Source of the DNA: Artemia franciscana
Lineage: Eukaryota; Arthropoda; Branchiopoda; Anostraca; Artemiidae
Reading direction: 5' to 3'
Assembly: GCF_032884065.1 (NCBI RefSeq)
Contig: NW_027062889.1
Location: 1-64,000, forward strand
DNA: 64,000 nucleotides
Under the pieces are notes generated by a model. It was given only the letters and a program-made list of their open reading frames with translations. It did no database searches and was not told the DNA's origin. This document shows, piece by piece, positions 10,627 to 21,729 of this stretch. The stretch's first letter is position 1. Each line of letters begins with the position of its first letter. The position numbers and the translations under genes were made by a program.

Positions 10627-13600
10627 AGAGCTAACAGCTCACATGGCACTTGTGACGAGGTTGGAAGAGCCAAGAGCTCATATGGTATGAGCTCTGGCAA
10701 AATTCTAGGAATCAATCAATTTCTTTAAAAGAAAAATCAGAGGCTTAATGCCGGTCGGGATTTAAAATAAGAGCTCTGAGTCACGAGGTCCTTCTAAATA
10801 TCAAAAGTCATTAAAATCCAATCACCCACTCGTAAGTTAAAAATACCTCAATTTTTCTAATTTTTCCTCTCCCTTCAGCCCTCCAGATGATCGAACCTGG
10901 AAAAACGACTTTATCAAGTCAATTTTTGCAGCTCCCTGACATGCCTACCAAATATCATCGTCCTAGCACGCCCAGAAGCACCAAACTTGCCAAAGTACTG
11001 AACCCCACCCCCTAACTCTCCCAAAGAGAGCGGATCCCGTCCGGTTACGTCAATCATGTATCTGCGACATTTATAAGCGTTTTTCGAGATTTTCAGTTTT
11101 CCCCTCCAACTCCCTCCAATGTCAACAGATCTGATTGGAATTTGAAATAAGAGCTCTGAGACACGAGTTCCTTTTAAATATCAAATTTCATTAAGATCTG
11201 GTCAACCGTTCTTAAGTTAAAATATCTCAATTTTTCTAATTTTTCCAAATTAACAACCCCCAGCTCCCCTAAAGAGAACGGATCCGTTACAATTATGTCA
11301 ATCAGATAACTTGTGCTTATTTCATCCCGATCTCTCCGCTCAAGATTTCCGATTTCCGAGATTTTCGGTCCCCCCCCCCCAGCTCCTACAATGTCACCGG
11401 ATCTGGTCATGATTTACAATGAGAGTTCTAAAGCACAGGATCCTTCTAAAGATCAAATTTCATTAAGATCTCATCACCCGTTCGCAAGTTACAAATACCT
11501 ATTTTTTTATTTTTCCGAATCACCCCTCCCCCCAAACTTCACCGAAGAGAGCAGATCCGGTCTGGCTATTTCCGTCACATACATTGGACTTGTGCTTATT
11601 CTTCCCACCAAGTTTCATCCTGATCTCTCCGCTTTAAGTGTTTTCCAAGATTTCCGCCCCCCCCCCAATGACACTTGATCCGGTCGGGATTTAAAACAAG
11701 AAATCTGAGTTACTAGATCCTTCTAAATATGAAATTTGATTAAGATCCGATCACTCCTTCGTAAGTTAAAAAACCTCATTTTTCTATTTTTTTAGAATCA
11801 ACCCCCCCCAACACCCCCAAAGAGAGCGGATCCTTTCCGGTTATTTTAATCACATATCTAGGACTTGCACTTATTTTTACCACAAAGTTTCATCCCGATG
11901 CCTCCACTCTAAGCGTTTTCCAAGATTTTAGGTCCCCCAAACTTCCCCTAACGTCACCTGATTCGGTCGGGATTTAAAATAATATTTCTAAGACACGATA
12001 TTCTTCCTAACATCAAATTTCATTAATATCCGATCACTCCTTCGGAAGTTAAAATACCTCATTTTTTCTAATTTTCAGAATTATCCCTCTCCCCCCACAA
12101 CTCCCCCAAAGAGAGCATTTTTTAAATTATTTTAACACCGAGTTTCATCCCGATCCCTTCACTCTAAGCGTTTTCCAAGATTTTAGTCCCCCCAAACTCC
12201 CCGCAATGTCACCGGATCCAGTCGGAATTTAAAATAAATCTCTGGGACCCGATATCCTTCCCAACATCAAATTTCATTAAGATCCGATCACTCCTTCGTA
12301 AGTTAAAAATATCTCATTTTTTCTAATTTTTTCAGAATTAACCCTCTCCCCCCAACTCTCCTAAAGAGAGCGGATCCATTCCGGTTATGTCAATCACGTA
12401 TCTAGGACTTGTGATTATTTTTACCACCAAGTATAATCCCGATCCCTCCACTCTAAGCGTTTTCCAAGATTTTAGGTCCCCCCCCCAACTCCCCGCAATG
12501 TCACCGGACCCAGTCGGGATTTAAAGTAAAAGCTCTGAGACACGATATCCTTCCAAACATAAAATTTCATTAAGATCCGATAACTACTTCGTAAATTAAA
12601 AATACCTCATTTTTCTTTCTCCCCCCCCCCAGATGGTCGAATCGGGGAAACGCTAATTCCTAATTTAATTTGGTTTGGTTCCTGATACGCCTGCCAAATT
12701 TAATCGGCCTAGCTTTCCTGAAAGTGCCTAAAGTAGCAAAGCCGGGATAGACAGAAAGACAGACAGACAGACCGACCGATCGACAGAGTTTGTGGGGGGA
12801 ACCTAAAATCTCGGAAAACGCTTAGAGTTGAGGGATCGGGATGAAACTTAGTGGTAAAAATAATCATCAGTCCTAGACACGTGATTGAAATAACCAGAAC
12901 GGATTCGCTCTCTTTGGGGGAGTTGGGGAAGGAGGGTTAATTCTGAAAAATTAAGTAAAATGAGGTATTCGTAACTTACGAAGGAGTGATCGGATCTTAA
13001 TGAATTTTGATGTTCAGAAGGATGTCGTGTCTCAGAGCTCTTATTTTAAATCCCGACCGGATCCGATAAAGGGGAGGTTGGGGGGGGGGGTGAGCCCCCC
13101 TGGCATACCCAGACACAACCAGAACGGATCAGCTCTCTTTGGGGGAGTTGGTGGGGGAGGGTTAATTCTAAGAAATTAGAAAAAATGATGTATTTTTGAC
13201 TTACGAAAGAGTGATTGTATTTTAATGAAATTTCATATTTAGAAGGACTTCGAAACTCAGATCTCTTATTTTAAATTCTGACTGGATCCAGTGTCATTAG
13301 GGGGGGGGGGACCGGAAATCTTGGAAAACACTCAAAGCGGAGAGATCAGGATGAAACTTGGTGGAAAGAATAAGTACAAGTCCAAGATAGGTGACTGACA
13401 TAACCGGACCAGATCTGCTTTCTTTCCGATATTGTGCTTTAGAACTCTCATTTTAAATCTCCACCAGATCCGGTGACATTGAAAGGAGTTGGAGGGGAAA
13501 CTGGAATTCTTCGAAAACGTGAAAATCGAGGTATCTTACGAATAGGTGATCGGATCTTAATAAAACTTGATATATAGAAGAATCTTATGTTTCAGATGCT

Positions 13601-14428
13601 CCATTTTAAATTCGAATCGGATACGGGGACATAGAGGGTTGGAGGGAGGAAACAGAAATCTTGGAAACCGGAAATCTCGGAAAACCCTTAAAGTGGAGAG
13701 ATCGGGATGAAACTTGATGGGAAGAATAAGCACAAGTTATAGATACGAGATTGACATAATTGGTACGGATCTTTTCTCTCTGAGGGAGCTGGGGGTTGTT
13801 AATTTGGAAAAATCAGAAAAATTGAGGTATTTTTTAGCTTAAGTACGGGTGACTGGACCTTAATGAAATTTGATATTTAAAAGGAACTCATGTCTCAGTG
13901 CTCTAATTTCAAATCTCGACCAGATATTTTGACATTGGGGGGAGTTGGAGGGGGAAACGGGAAATCTTGGAAGACGCTTATAAATGTCGCAGATACATGA
14001 TTGACCTAACCGGACTGGATCCGCTCTCTTCGGGGGAGTTAGGTGGTGGGATTCAGTGCTTTGGCGAGTTTGGTGCTTCTGGACGTGCTAGGAAGATGAA
14101 AATTGGTAGGCGTGTCAGTGAGCTGCACAAATTGACTTGATAAAGTACTTTTCCCCGATTCGACCATCTGGTGGGCTGAAGGGAGAGGAAAAATTAGAAA
14201 AATTGAGGTATTTCTAACTTACGAGTGGGTGATCGGATCTTAATGAATTTTAATATTTTGAAGGACTCGTGACTCAGAGCTCTTATTTTAAATCCCGACC
14301 GGCATCAAGCCTCTTACTTTCCTTTTAAAGCAATCTATTGATTCTTAGAATTTTGCTAGAGCTCATTCCATATGAGCTCTTGGCTCTTCCGACCTCGTTA
14401 CAAGTGCCATATGAGCTCTTAGCTCTTG
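10627..14428. repeat. 3.8-kb inverted-repeat element with tandem-repeat arms (family IR)
   Basis: The outer ends match in inverted orientation: GTGACGAGGTTGGAAGAGCC near 10,650 on the plus strand and its near complement near 14,390. The left arm (10,627-12,740) has tandem units of about 250-290 bp, marked by AAAGAGAGCGGATCC-like words near 11,020, 11,270, 11,540, 11,820, 12,108 and 12,362. The right arm (12,790-14,428) has the complementary words near 12,900, 13,127, 13,411, 13,766 and 14,017. The centre (12,750-12,785) is a GACA simple repeat. No protein is encoded. Each 8.25-kb unit carries a left-arm-type half copy. It lies in the inferred intron between the two receptor exons. Confidence 0.85.
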
Positions 14429-15180
14429 TTTTTTAAAGCTATGGGATGTTTGGCTGAGTTTCTTCAGGACATTCTTAAAGACGTAGGTGTTACTGTCTAC
14501 ATTTTATCCACTGTGAAAAGTTTACTGATGTATATTTTCAAAGTTTATTTATTTAACAAAATTAATTTTTATACAAATTATATTCTGTTGCTTCTATTGA
14601 CTTTTATATATAGACCTTGTCATATGCTTTTAAGATATTAGCAGTAAAGGCTGTCAGACGACAGGCAGAAGACAAAAGTGCCATGAAAACCCAGATTTGA
14701 CGTCTCGTAGCGTTACTCTTCACAAAGATAAAAAAAAAAAAAAAAAAAAATCAACATCTTCTGCCGACACAAAAATTGACACCATCCTTGTCCCCTTCTC
14801 CCAACAAACTTTCATGGAAAGCTTCAGCTTAATTGTCTAGCCATGTGATCTCCTCGCCGTACTTTAAATGGAATCAACTCTATAGCCTAATAAGACGAAA
14901 AAGAGTCCCGAAGCTTGGCGTTTCCGACACAAGACGTCACATGATTGGGGCAGAGTTGAAGTTTACGAACATAGGGAATTATTATATAAAGACTTACTTC
15001 TATCTTATGGGTTTCATAGAACTTTTCCAGCCCCTCTCCCTAAAACAAAACTAACAAAAAACATTTTTCAAGGAAAATATAAAAAGCAAGGTATTTTCGA
15101 AATCTAGTGAGGGGGCAAAAAATCTAGGGGCTTTCCCGACCCCTGTCCCCAGTTTACTGGATTCCAAAGCAACAGTCTGA
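14429..15180. other. Intergenic or intronic, no gene seen
   Basis: AT-rich sequence with a poly(A) run near 14,731-14,750. No splice-bounded coding segment or dispersed repeat was recognised. Confidence 0.4.
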
Positions 15181-15390
15181 GCTTTCCAGTTAAGGTTATC
15201 AAGTTTATTATTTAGACAAATCTGACCAGAGCAAGATTCAAAGTTTTTCAGCTGAGGGTTTTCAGGTTACGTACTTTAACAACTCTAGTCACTACAGGAG
15301 TAATTCTTCAGTTGAAGTATCTCAGGTTTTATTACTTAGAAAAACCTGGCCAAAACAAAAGCCTAAGTTTTTCAGTTGAAAAGACTCTGA
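15180..15390. repeat. Degenerate tandem repeat, about 60 bp per unit
   Basis: The phrases TTTCAGTTGAAG, CTCAGGTT and ACTTAGAAAAACCTG recur in order, with imperfect copies starting near 15,185, 15,244, 15,308 and 15,368. Three to four diverged units. Confidence 0.55.
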
Positions 15391-15439
15391 AATAAACAAT
15401 AGAGCATTTATTCTAAAATGCATTGACTAAGATACTCAC

Positions 15440-15603
15440 ATTGAAAGCCTGTGAAACCTTTGATATTTCTAGATAAGTACTGGTACCAAATTGAGCTAAC
15501 TCCCCAGTGCAATTTTTCTCCGGCTCATCTATAATATCTTTAGACAAACCCAAAAACCATTGCGTTGCTGCTGTAGCTATGTAAGAACAACGGAATTCTG
15601 TTC
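15440..15603 (-). CDS. Putative Toll-like receptor exon: LRRCT-like cap
   Basis: A 164-nt minus-strand exon. The acceptor is TTTTTTCTAG just before 15,603 and the donor GTGAGT lies at 15,434-15,439, following AAT. It begins with two bases of a split codon and ends in phase 0, which fits the phase-0 start of the exon at 9,484. The peptide includes TEFRCSYIATAATQWFLGLS, then DEPEKNCTGE, then YLEISKVSQAFN. Spacing of Cys, Trp and the later Cys resembles a C-terminal LRR cap, although the usual second Cys of the CxC motif is Tyr. Joined to the next exon it gives AFN-SMTRDCPTEC, the LRRCT-to-LRRNT transition seen in Toll proteins. Upstream LRR exons were not found in the window. Confidence in the exon is higher than in the family. 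Confidence 0.6.
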
Positions 15604-17254
15604 CTAGAAAAAACAAAATTCATTTTGAAAAAAAAAACTGCTGACCAAAGAGTTTTGGAGGCTAATACATTTCGAGGACCATTGAGTCCAAAATATTACG
15701 AGTTTTCGTACAATTTATCATATTTTATACATCGTTTGCTTTTTCTATGATTTTTTGTTCAAATCTACACCCCTCCACCAAAATGTCACAAGGAGGCGGA
15801 GGGGTTGCACTATTTAAAATAAAAAAAAGAAGAAGTAACAGCCTATTTCGTTTATTTCAAGACTCGAAAATATACTTACAATCAAACACATATTCCCTAT
15901 TTGTTTCGGAGAAGGGGGGAGGGGGTGTGAAAAACACATCAGCATTTTCTATATATTCATTGTTATTACATTTTTTAAAATCAGAAAACATTTCGGAGGG
16001 GTTCAAATCCCCTATCCCCCCTGGCTATGGCCTTGCTCAAAATAAATAACAAAATATCCCACTAGTTATTCACCTTTTATTATTTGTTGCTTGTGTTTTG
16101 TATATGTTGGCTCGTTTTTCATCCTTTTGATTTCTTTATAGCCTCTTTAATTATTTTTTTCATATTTTATAAGTTTTACTTCTTTTTAACCTTTTTGATA
16201 TTTTCACCTATATAGCCTATGTGTTTTTTTTTTTCGATGTATTTTATAAAATGACATTTTTATCCTGGTTTTTAAACTTTTTGATGTTCTTGTCCTATTT
16301 TTGTTCTAAACCCCAAATTCGACTTTGGTCTTCCGTGACTTGTGAAGACAATTTCCTTTTATTTAAATACCTCACCTTATGTAATGGTTACTTTTATGAA
16401 ACCATCTTCCTGTGTTTGCGTCAACATTTCAGATTGATTAGGCTTGAGCTAAAGTAATTTTGTTAAATAGGAACATTCTTACGAAATTAAAAGGAATTAA
16501 AGCTGGATCGACTCTGACTATGCTTACAGAGTTACACTTTTGACCCCCGTTACAAATGAAATAACTAGCGACATCAGGACTCACACCCCCTGACATTGAG
16601 ATTTTAAGTATGGAGTGCTAAGTTAGAACAAAAATACACTTATGATTGTCTAAAGAACTCTTGCAAGCTCAGTTTTCAGTACAAGTTCTTAGAATTCTAA
16701 AGATATTGAAAAGTATCACATGCCACATAGTTTGGTAGTTTTGTAGAAACATATTGCTTTAACTGCGAAGCAATAAATCTGGTTCGGTTTAAGTTTCAAC
16801 TCTCTTCTTTACTTCTGTACGGAAAACCTTTTTTCTACTATGTTTTTTTTTTTTTTTTTTTTAACATTCAAAATAGAGCTTGCAAAAAGTTTTTGAATTT
16901 ATTAAAGAAACTGAAGAAGTCAGTATGATTTTTCTGCTAAAATAAGACACTGAACATTACATCCTATCTTCCTTAAGCTTTCCTATAAGAAAAGTGCAAC
17001 GTATTCACATAACTAAAGAGTCCGAGGTGTGTGGTGTCACCAGTGTCTTTGAGAATTTCTCAATAAAGAAATCCAACCATTTAAATGACAACGAAAATAA
17101 ATAAATAAAATGTTTCAATTATGCTGTTTTTTGTCAAATAATGTTCTTGTTTATTAAGGATATGGAGAAAACGCTTCCCCATTCATTATACTTCCGAGCC
17201 TTTCCATCCCAGAAAATGCAAAATAGCGCTTTATGATGCAAACATTAGGAAGAA
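15604..17254. other. Non-coding, T-rich; no gene recognised
   Basis: Long T-rich stretches (16,050-16,300) and a poly(T) run near 16,842-16,862. The open frame at about 16,221-16,457 on the plus strand is Phe/Leu-rich from T-rich composition and has no recognisable domain. No splice-flanked LRR exon was seen on the minus strand. Confidence 0.4.
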
Positions 17255-18207
17255 TCAAACAGTCCGTGGTAACGAACTGTAGTAAGGAGCGACCCGGTTC
17301 AATAGTAAACGAAACTCTAAAAAACGGAACTTAGATGCTAAAAGATATATAAAAAGAATCTGATTTTTATGCTGAGTTTAAATGTATAAGTTTCATCAAA
17401 TTTAGTCTTTGTCATCAAAAGTTACGAGCCTGAGAAAATTTGCCTTATTTTGGAAAATAGGGAGAAACATCCCCAAAAAGTCATAGAATCTTAACGAACA
17501 TCACACCATCGCATTCAGCGTATCAGAGAACCCTATAAAAAAATTTCAAGGTCCAATCTACAAAAACGTGGAATTTCGTATTTTTTACCAGAAGACAGAT
17601 CACGGGTGCGTGTTTATTTGTTTGTTTTTGTTTTTGTTTTTTTTTTTCCAGGGGTCATCGTATCAACCAAGCGGTCCTAGAGTGTTGCAAGAAGGCTCAT
17701 TCTAACGGAAATGAAAAGTTCTAGTGCCCTTTTTAAGTGACCAAAAATTGGAGGGCACCTAGGCCCCCTCCCACGCTCATTTTTTCCCAAATTCAACAGA
17801 TCAAAATTTTGAAATAGCCATTTTGTTCCACATAGTCGAAAACCATAATAACTACGTATTTTGGGGATGACTTACTCCCCCACAGTCCCTGGGGGAGGGG
17901 CTACAAGTTACAAACTTTGACCAATATTTACATACAGTAATGGTTATTGGGAAGTGTACCGACGTTTTCTGGGGGATTTTTTTGGTTTGGGTGCGGGGTT
18001 GAGGGGAAGGGGCTATGTGGGAGGATCTTTCCTTGGAGGAATATTTCATTGGGGGATAGAAATTCAATGAAAAGGGCGCAGGATTTTCTAGCATTACTAT
18101 TAAAAAAAAACAATGAAAATATAAACATGAAAAAGTTTTTTCAATTGAAAGTAAGGAGTAGCATTAAAACTTAAAACAAACAGAGATTATTACGCAAAAG
18201 AGGGGTT

Positions 18208-18285
18208 CTAAAAATACTTTAGCATAAAGAGCGAAATATTTATGAGGAGATAAATACTTCGCTCTTTATGCTAAAGTATTTTTAG
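18208..18285. repeat. New hairpin inside family A copy 3
   Basis: Two 36-nt arms (18,208-18,243 and 18,250-18,285) are inverted copies with one mismatch around a 6-nt loop, GAGGAG. Both arms have GCATAAAGAGC, a private change from GCGTAAAGAGC of the family. Other family A copies lack the left arm at this position. Confidence 0.85.
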
Positions 18286-18708
18286 CAATTTCAACTAATT
18301 ATTCTACGGCCTTAATGATTCAGGAGTCATTCTTAAAGAATTGGGACAAAACTTAAGATTTAGTGTGAAGAGCTAGGTATTAACGAGGGGACTAACCCCC
18401 TCATATATATAATCAAAATATAAGAATATAAAAGTTTGTTACGTAAGTTAATTCTTAAGTTACTTATAATTTCTACTAATAAAAACGTTCGTTAATAATT
18501 AAAAGTTCTAGTTGCCTTTTTAAGTAGCCGAAAAATTGGAGGGCAACTAGGCCTCCTTCCCAACCCCTTATTTCTCAAAATCGTCTGACCAAAACTAAAA
18601 GAAAGCCATTTAGCCAAAAAAAAGAATTATTATGCAAAATTCATTTTAATAATTTATGCACGGAGAGCCAAAATCAAACATGCAGTAATTCAAAAACGTT
18701 CAGAAATT

Positions 18709-19002
18709 AAATAAAAAAACTAGTTTTTTTAAAAGAAAGTAAGGAGCGACATTAAAACTTAAAGCGAACAGAAATTACTCCGTATATGAAATGGGTTGTC
18801 CCCTCCGCAATCCCTCGCTCTTTACGCTAAAGTTTTTAATTGTTTTAAAAAGTAGATTTGTGGCAAAGAGTCAAACTTTAGCGTAAAGAGCGAGGGATTG
18901 CGGAGGGGACAACCCATTTCATATACGGAGTAATTTCTGTTCGCTTTAAGTTTTAATGTCGCTCCTTACTTTCTTTTAAAAAAAAACTAGTTTTTTTATT
19001 TA
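18709..19002. repeat. Family A terminal palindrome, copy 3
   Basis: Arms 18,709-18,835 and 18,873-19,002 are identical by eye except for T-run length. Both contain private variants of this copy, such as ATGGGTTGTCCCCTCCGCAA and CTTAAAGCGAAC. Confidence 0.92.
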
Positions 19003-19004
19003 TT

Positions 19005-19702
19005 TTAAAAGAGACGTAGAGAGTCGGCAGCAATTAGTTGAGCCATTTCACATCTTTCAGAGATTTTGTAGCAACCTGCTAGCATGACAGAAAGAAATTT
19101 TAAAACAAATAATGTATGCTAACCAGTTTTCAAGATTGAGGGGTGCAAGCCCTTAATTTAAGTGTTTTATAATAGTGATTTTGACCCTCTTTGGGTGAAA
19201 CTGGTGTTTTGTAGCACAAAAGGGTAGAAAAGGCTAGTTTACTGTGGCATGATCTCTTTGGCTAATTAAACACGAATTATAAAAAAACCTTAGAAATCAC
19301 TGCAGCATTCATGTCATTATCCGCTGATGATTTACAAATAAACACGGAACTCACTGCGGCATTCATATCATACTTTAGAACCATCTTAGATGATGGGAGG
19401 GGGTTTAACCTCCCGTTTAGTGTTTTAGACCCTAAAAAATCATTTGAATTAATTAGAATTTGCATGAATTGGCATTTTGACCCTCTTTGGGCAAAAATGT
19501 TTTGTGGTACACAATAGCAGAAAATGCCACTTTGCTGCGATTACAGAAACTGAAAACACTCTGCAGTAATTTAGAGCTCAAAAACTGGTTAACTATCTTA
19601 AAATTTACAGTTCTCGGTATTTTTATCCTTTTTGGGCAGAAACTGATGTTCTAAGGCACAAAGTGACAGAAAACAGAACTTTGTTGTGGCACGATCTCTA
19701 AT
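19005..19702. repeat. Non-coding segment with diverged repeats
   Basis: TTTTGACCCTCTTTGGGC-like blocks near 19,173, 19,475 and 19,618 are followed each time by a related stretch about a 'cacaaaa..cagaaaa' context. The part at 19,290-19,390 resembles 23,090-23,190 in the 8.25-kb unit (CGGAACTCACTGCG word). No gene was seen. Confidence 0.5.
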
Positions 19703-19833
19703 TCAAACAGATCATGGTAACGAACTGTAGTAAGGAGCGACCTGGCTCAATAGTAACCAAAACTATAAAAAACGGAATTTTGATATCAATAGTTACATAA
19801 AAAGAATTGCATTTTACTGCTGATTTTAAATAT
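19703..19833 (+). repeat. Family A repeat, 5' fragment (copy 4)
   Basis: About 130 bp of the family A start (TCAAACAG, hairpin with two substitutions, then the GAGCGACC and GGCTCAATAG blocks), cut off where the inverted copy 5 begins. Confidence 0.75.
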
Positions 19834-19835
19834 AT

Positions 19836-21729
19836 TAAAAAAAAAATTAAATGAAAGTAAGGAGCAACATTTAAACTTAAAACGAACAGAAATTACTCCG
19901 TATATGAAAGGGGCTTTTCGTCCTCAGCGCCCCGCTCTTTCCGCTAAAGTTTGACTCTTTCTCTTAACTCTACATTTTAAAACAGTAAAAAACAGTAAAA
20001 GAACAGAAATTACTCCGTATATGAGAGGGGCTTTTCTTCCTCAACGCCCCGCTCTTTACGCTAAAGTTTGACTCTTTCTCTTAACTCTACATTTTAAAAC
20101 AGTAAAAAACAGTAAAAGAACAGAAATTACTCCGTATATGAAAGGGGCTTTTCCTCCTCAACACCCCGCTCTTTACGCTAAAGTTTGACTCTTTCTCTTA
20201 ACTCTACATTTTAAAACAGTAAAAAACTTTAGCGTAAAGAGCGAGGCGTTGAGGAAGAAAAGCCCCTTTCATATACAAAGTAATTTCTGTTTGTTTTAAG
20301 TATAAATGTCGCTCCTCACTTTCATTTTAAAAAAACTTGTTTTTTTGTTTAATTTCTGGACGTTTTTGAATTAATGCATGTTTTGATCTCGGCTCTCCGC
20401 ACATAAATAATTAAAACGAAACTTGCATATTAATTTTTTTGGGCTAAATGGCTTTTTCATAGTTTTAATCGGAAGATTTTGAGAAAAAAGGAGCTAGGGA
20501 GGAGGCCTAGTTGCCCTCCAGTGTTTGATTACTTAAAAAGGCAACTATAACTTAGAATTTTTTACGAACGTTTTCATAAATAAAAAATATACGTAACTTA
20601 CAAATTAAATTACGTAGTGAACTTCTATATTCGTATGTTTTTATTGCGTATATGAGGGGGCTCACCCCTCTTCGATACCTCGCTCTTTACATTAATAATT
20701 AAATTTTGTCCCAATTCCTTAAGATTGACTCCTGAATCACAAAGACCATAGAATAAATAGTTGAAATTACTAAAAACACTTTAGCGTAAAGAGCGAAGGA
20801 TTACGAGAAGGTAAACCCCTCATATGTGTAATGATTTTTGTTCGTTTTAAGTTTTAATGGTGCTTCTCACTTTCAGTAGAAAAAACTTTTCATATTTATT
20901 TTTTCATTGTTTTTCTTTAAATAATGATTGAAAATCCTGCGCCCCCTCCATTGAAAGTCTCTTCCCCCATGAGCAGTTCCTCCATGGAAAGATCATCCCA
21001 CGTAACTCCATCCTCAACTCCCCCCCAAACCAAAAATACCCCTGAAAATGTCTGTACACTTCCCAGTAACCCTTACTATATGTAAACACAGGTCAAAGTT
21101 TGTAACTTGCAGCCCCTCCCTCGGGGCCTGCAGGGGAGTAAGTCGTCCCCAAAGACATAGTTATTAGGTCTTTCGACTATGATAAATAAAATGGCTATCT
21201 CAGAATTTTGATCCAGTGACTTTTGAGAAAAAATGAGCGTGGTATTCTTGGTCACTTAAAAAGGGCACAAGAACTTTTAATTCCCGTTAGAATGAGCCCT
21301 TTCGCAACATTCTAGGACCACTAAGTCGCTACGATCACCCTTGGGAAAAAAAAACAAACAAACAAATAAACACGCATCTGTGATTTGTCTTCTGGCAAAA
21401 AATGCGAAATTCCACATTTTTCTAGATAGGGCCTTGAAACTTCTACAATAAGGTTCTATGATACGCTGAATTTGATGGTGTGATTTTCGTCAAGATCGTA
21501 TGACTTTTAGGGGGTGTTTCCCCCTATGTTCTAAAACAAGGCAAATTTTCTCAGGCTCGTAACTTTTGATTGGTAAGACTAATCCTGATGAAACTTATAT
21601 ATTTAAACTCAGCATTGTAATGTGATTCTTTTGATGTAACTATTGGTATCAAAATTTCATTTTTTAGAGTTTCAGTTACTGTTGAGCCGGGTCGCTCCTT
21701 ACTACAGTTCGTTACCACGAACTGTTTGA
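19836..21729 (-). repeat. Family A repeat, copy 5 (inverted, full length); left crossover partner
   Basis: The terminal palindrome comes first (19,845-20,345), then the body in reverse, ending at CCACGAACTGTTTGA (21,715-21,729). The palindrome arm is triplicated. The tandem array starts inside this copy at 21,459-21,471, so its right-hand end is shared by all four units and its left part is unique. Confidence 0.88.
19887..20237. repeat. 117-bp tandem triplication of a palindrome arm
   Basis: CAGAAATTACTCCGTATATG occurs at 19,887, 20,004 and 20,121, an exact period of 117 bp. Each unit is one arm plus the loop (ending AAAACAGTAAAAAACAG). The single opposite arm follows at about 20,227-20,330. 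Units differ by a few substitutions. Confidence 0.9.

Larger units (their letters stand above)
17255..19004 (+). repeat. Family A repeat, copy 3 (full length)
   Basis: A|TCAAACAG start with a hairpin (CAGTCCGT, GGTA, ACGAACTG), full body, and a terminal palindrome at 18,709-19,002. It carries an extra, nearly perfect hairpin at 18,208-18,285 that is absent from the other copies. Homologous along its length to 4,843-6,557. Confidence 0.88.

Noticed and set aside
11313-11678. 121-codon plus-strand frame
   Set aside because: It lies wholly in the tandem-repeat arm of the IR element and is not open in neighbouring units.
15997-16013. tRNA T-arm-like hairpin: AGGGG, loop TTCAAAT, CCCCT
   Set aside because: The stem and loop fit a T-arm, but no anticodon arm, D-arm or acceptor pairing can be drawn in the 60 bases before it.
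19887-20237. Regular repeats with spacer-like segments, CRISPR-like at first sight
   Set aside because: The whole 117-bp unit is repeated, with no unique spacers, within a eukaryotic-type repeat element.
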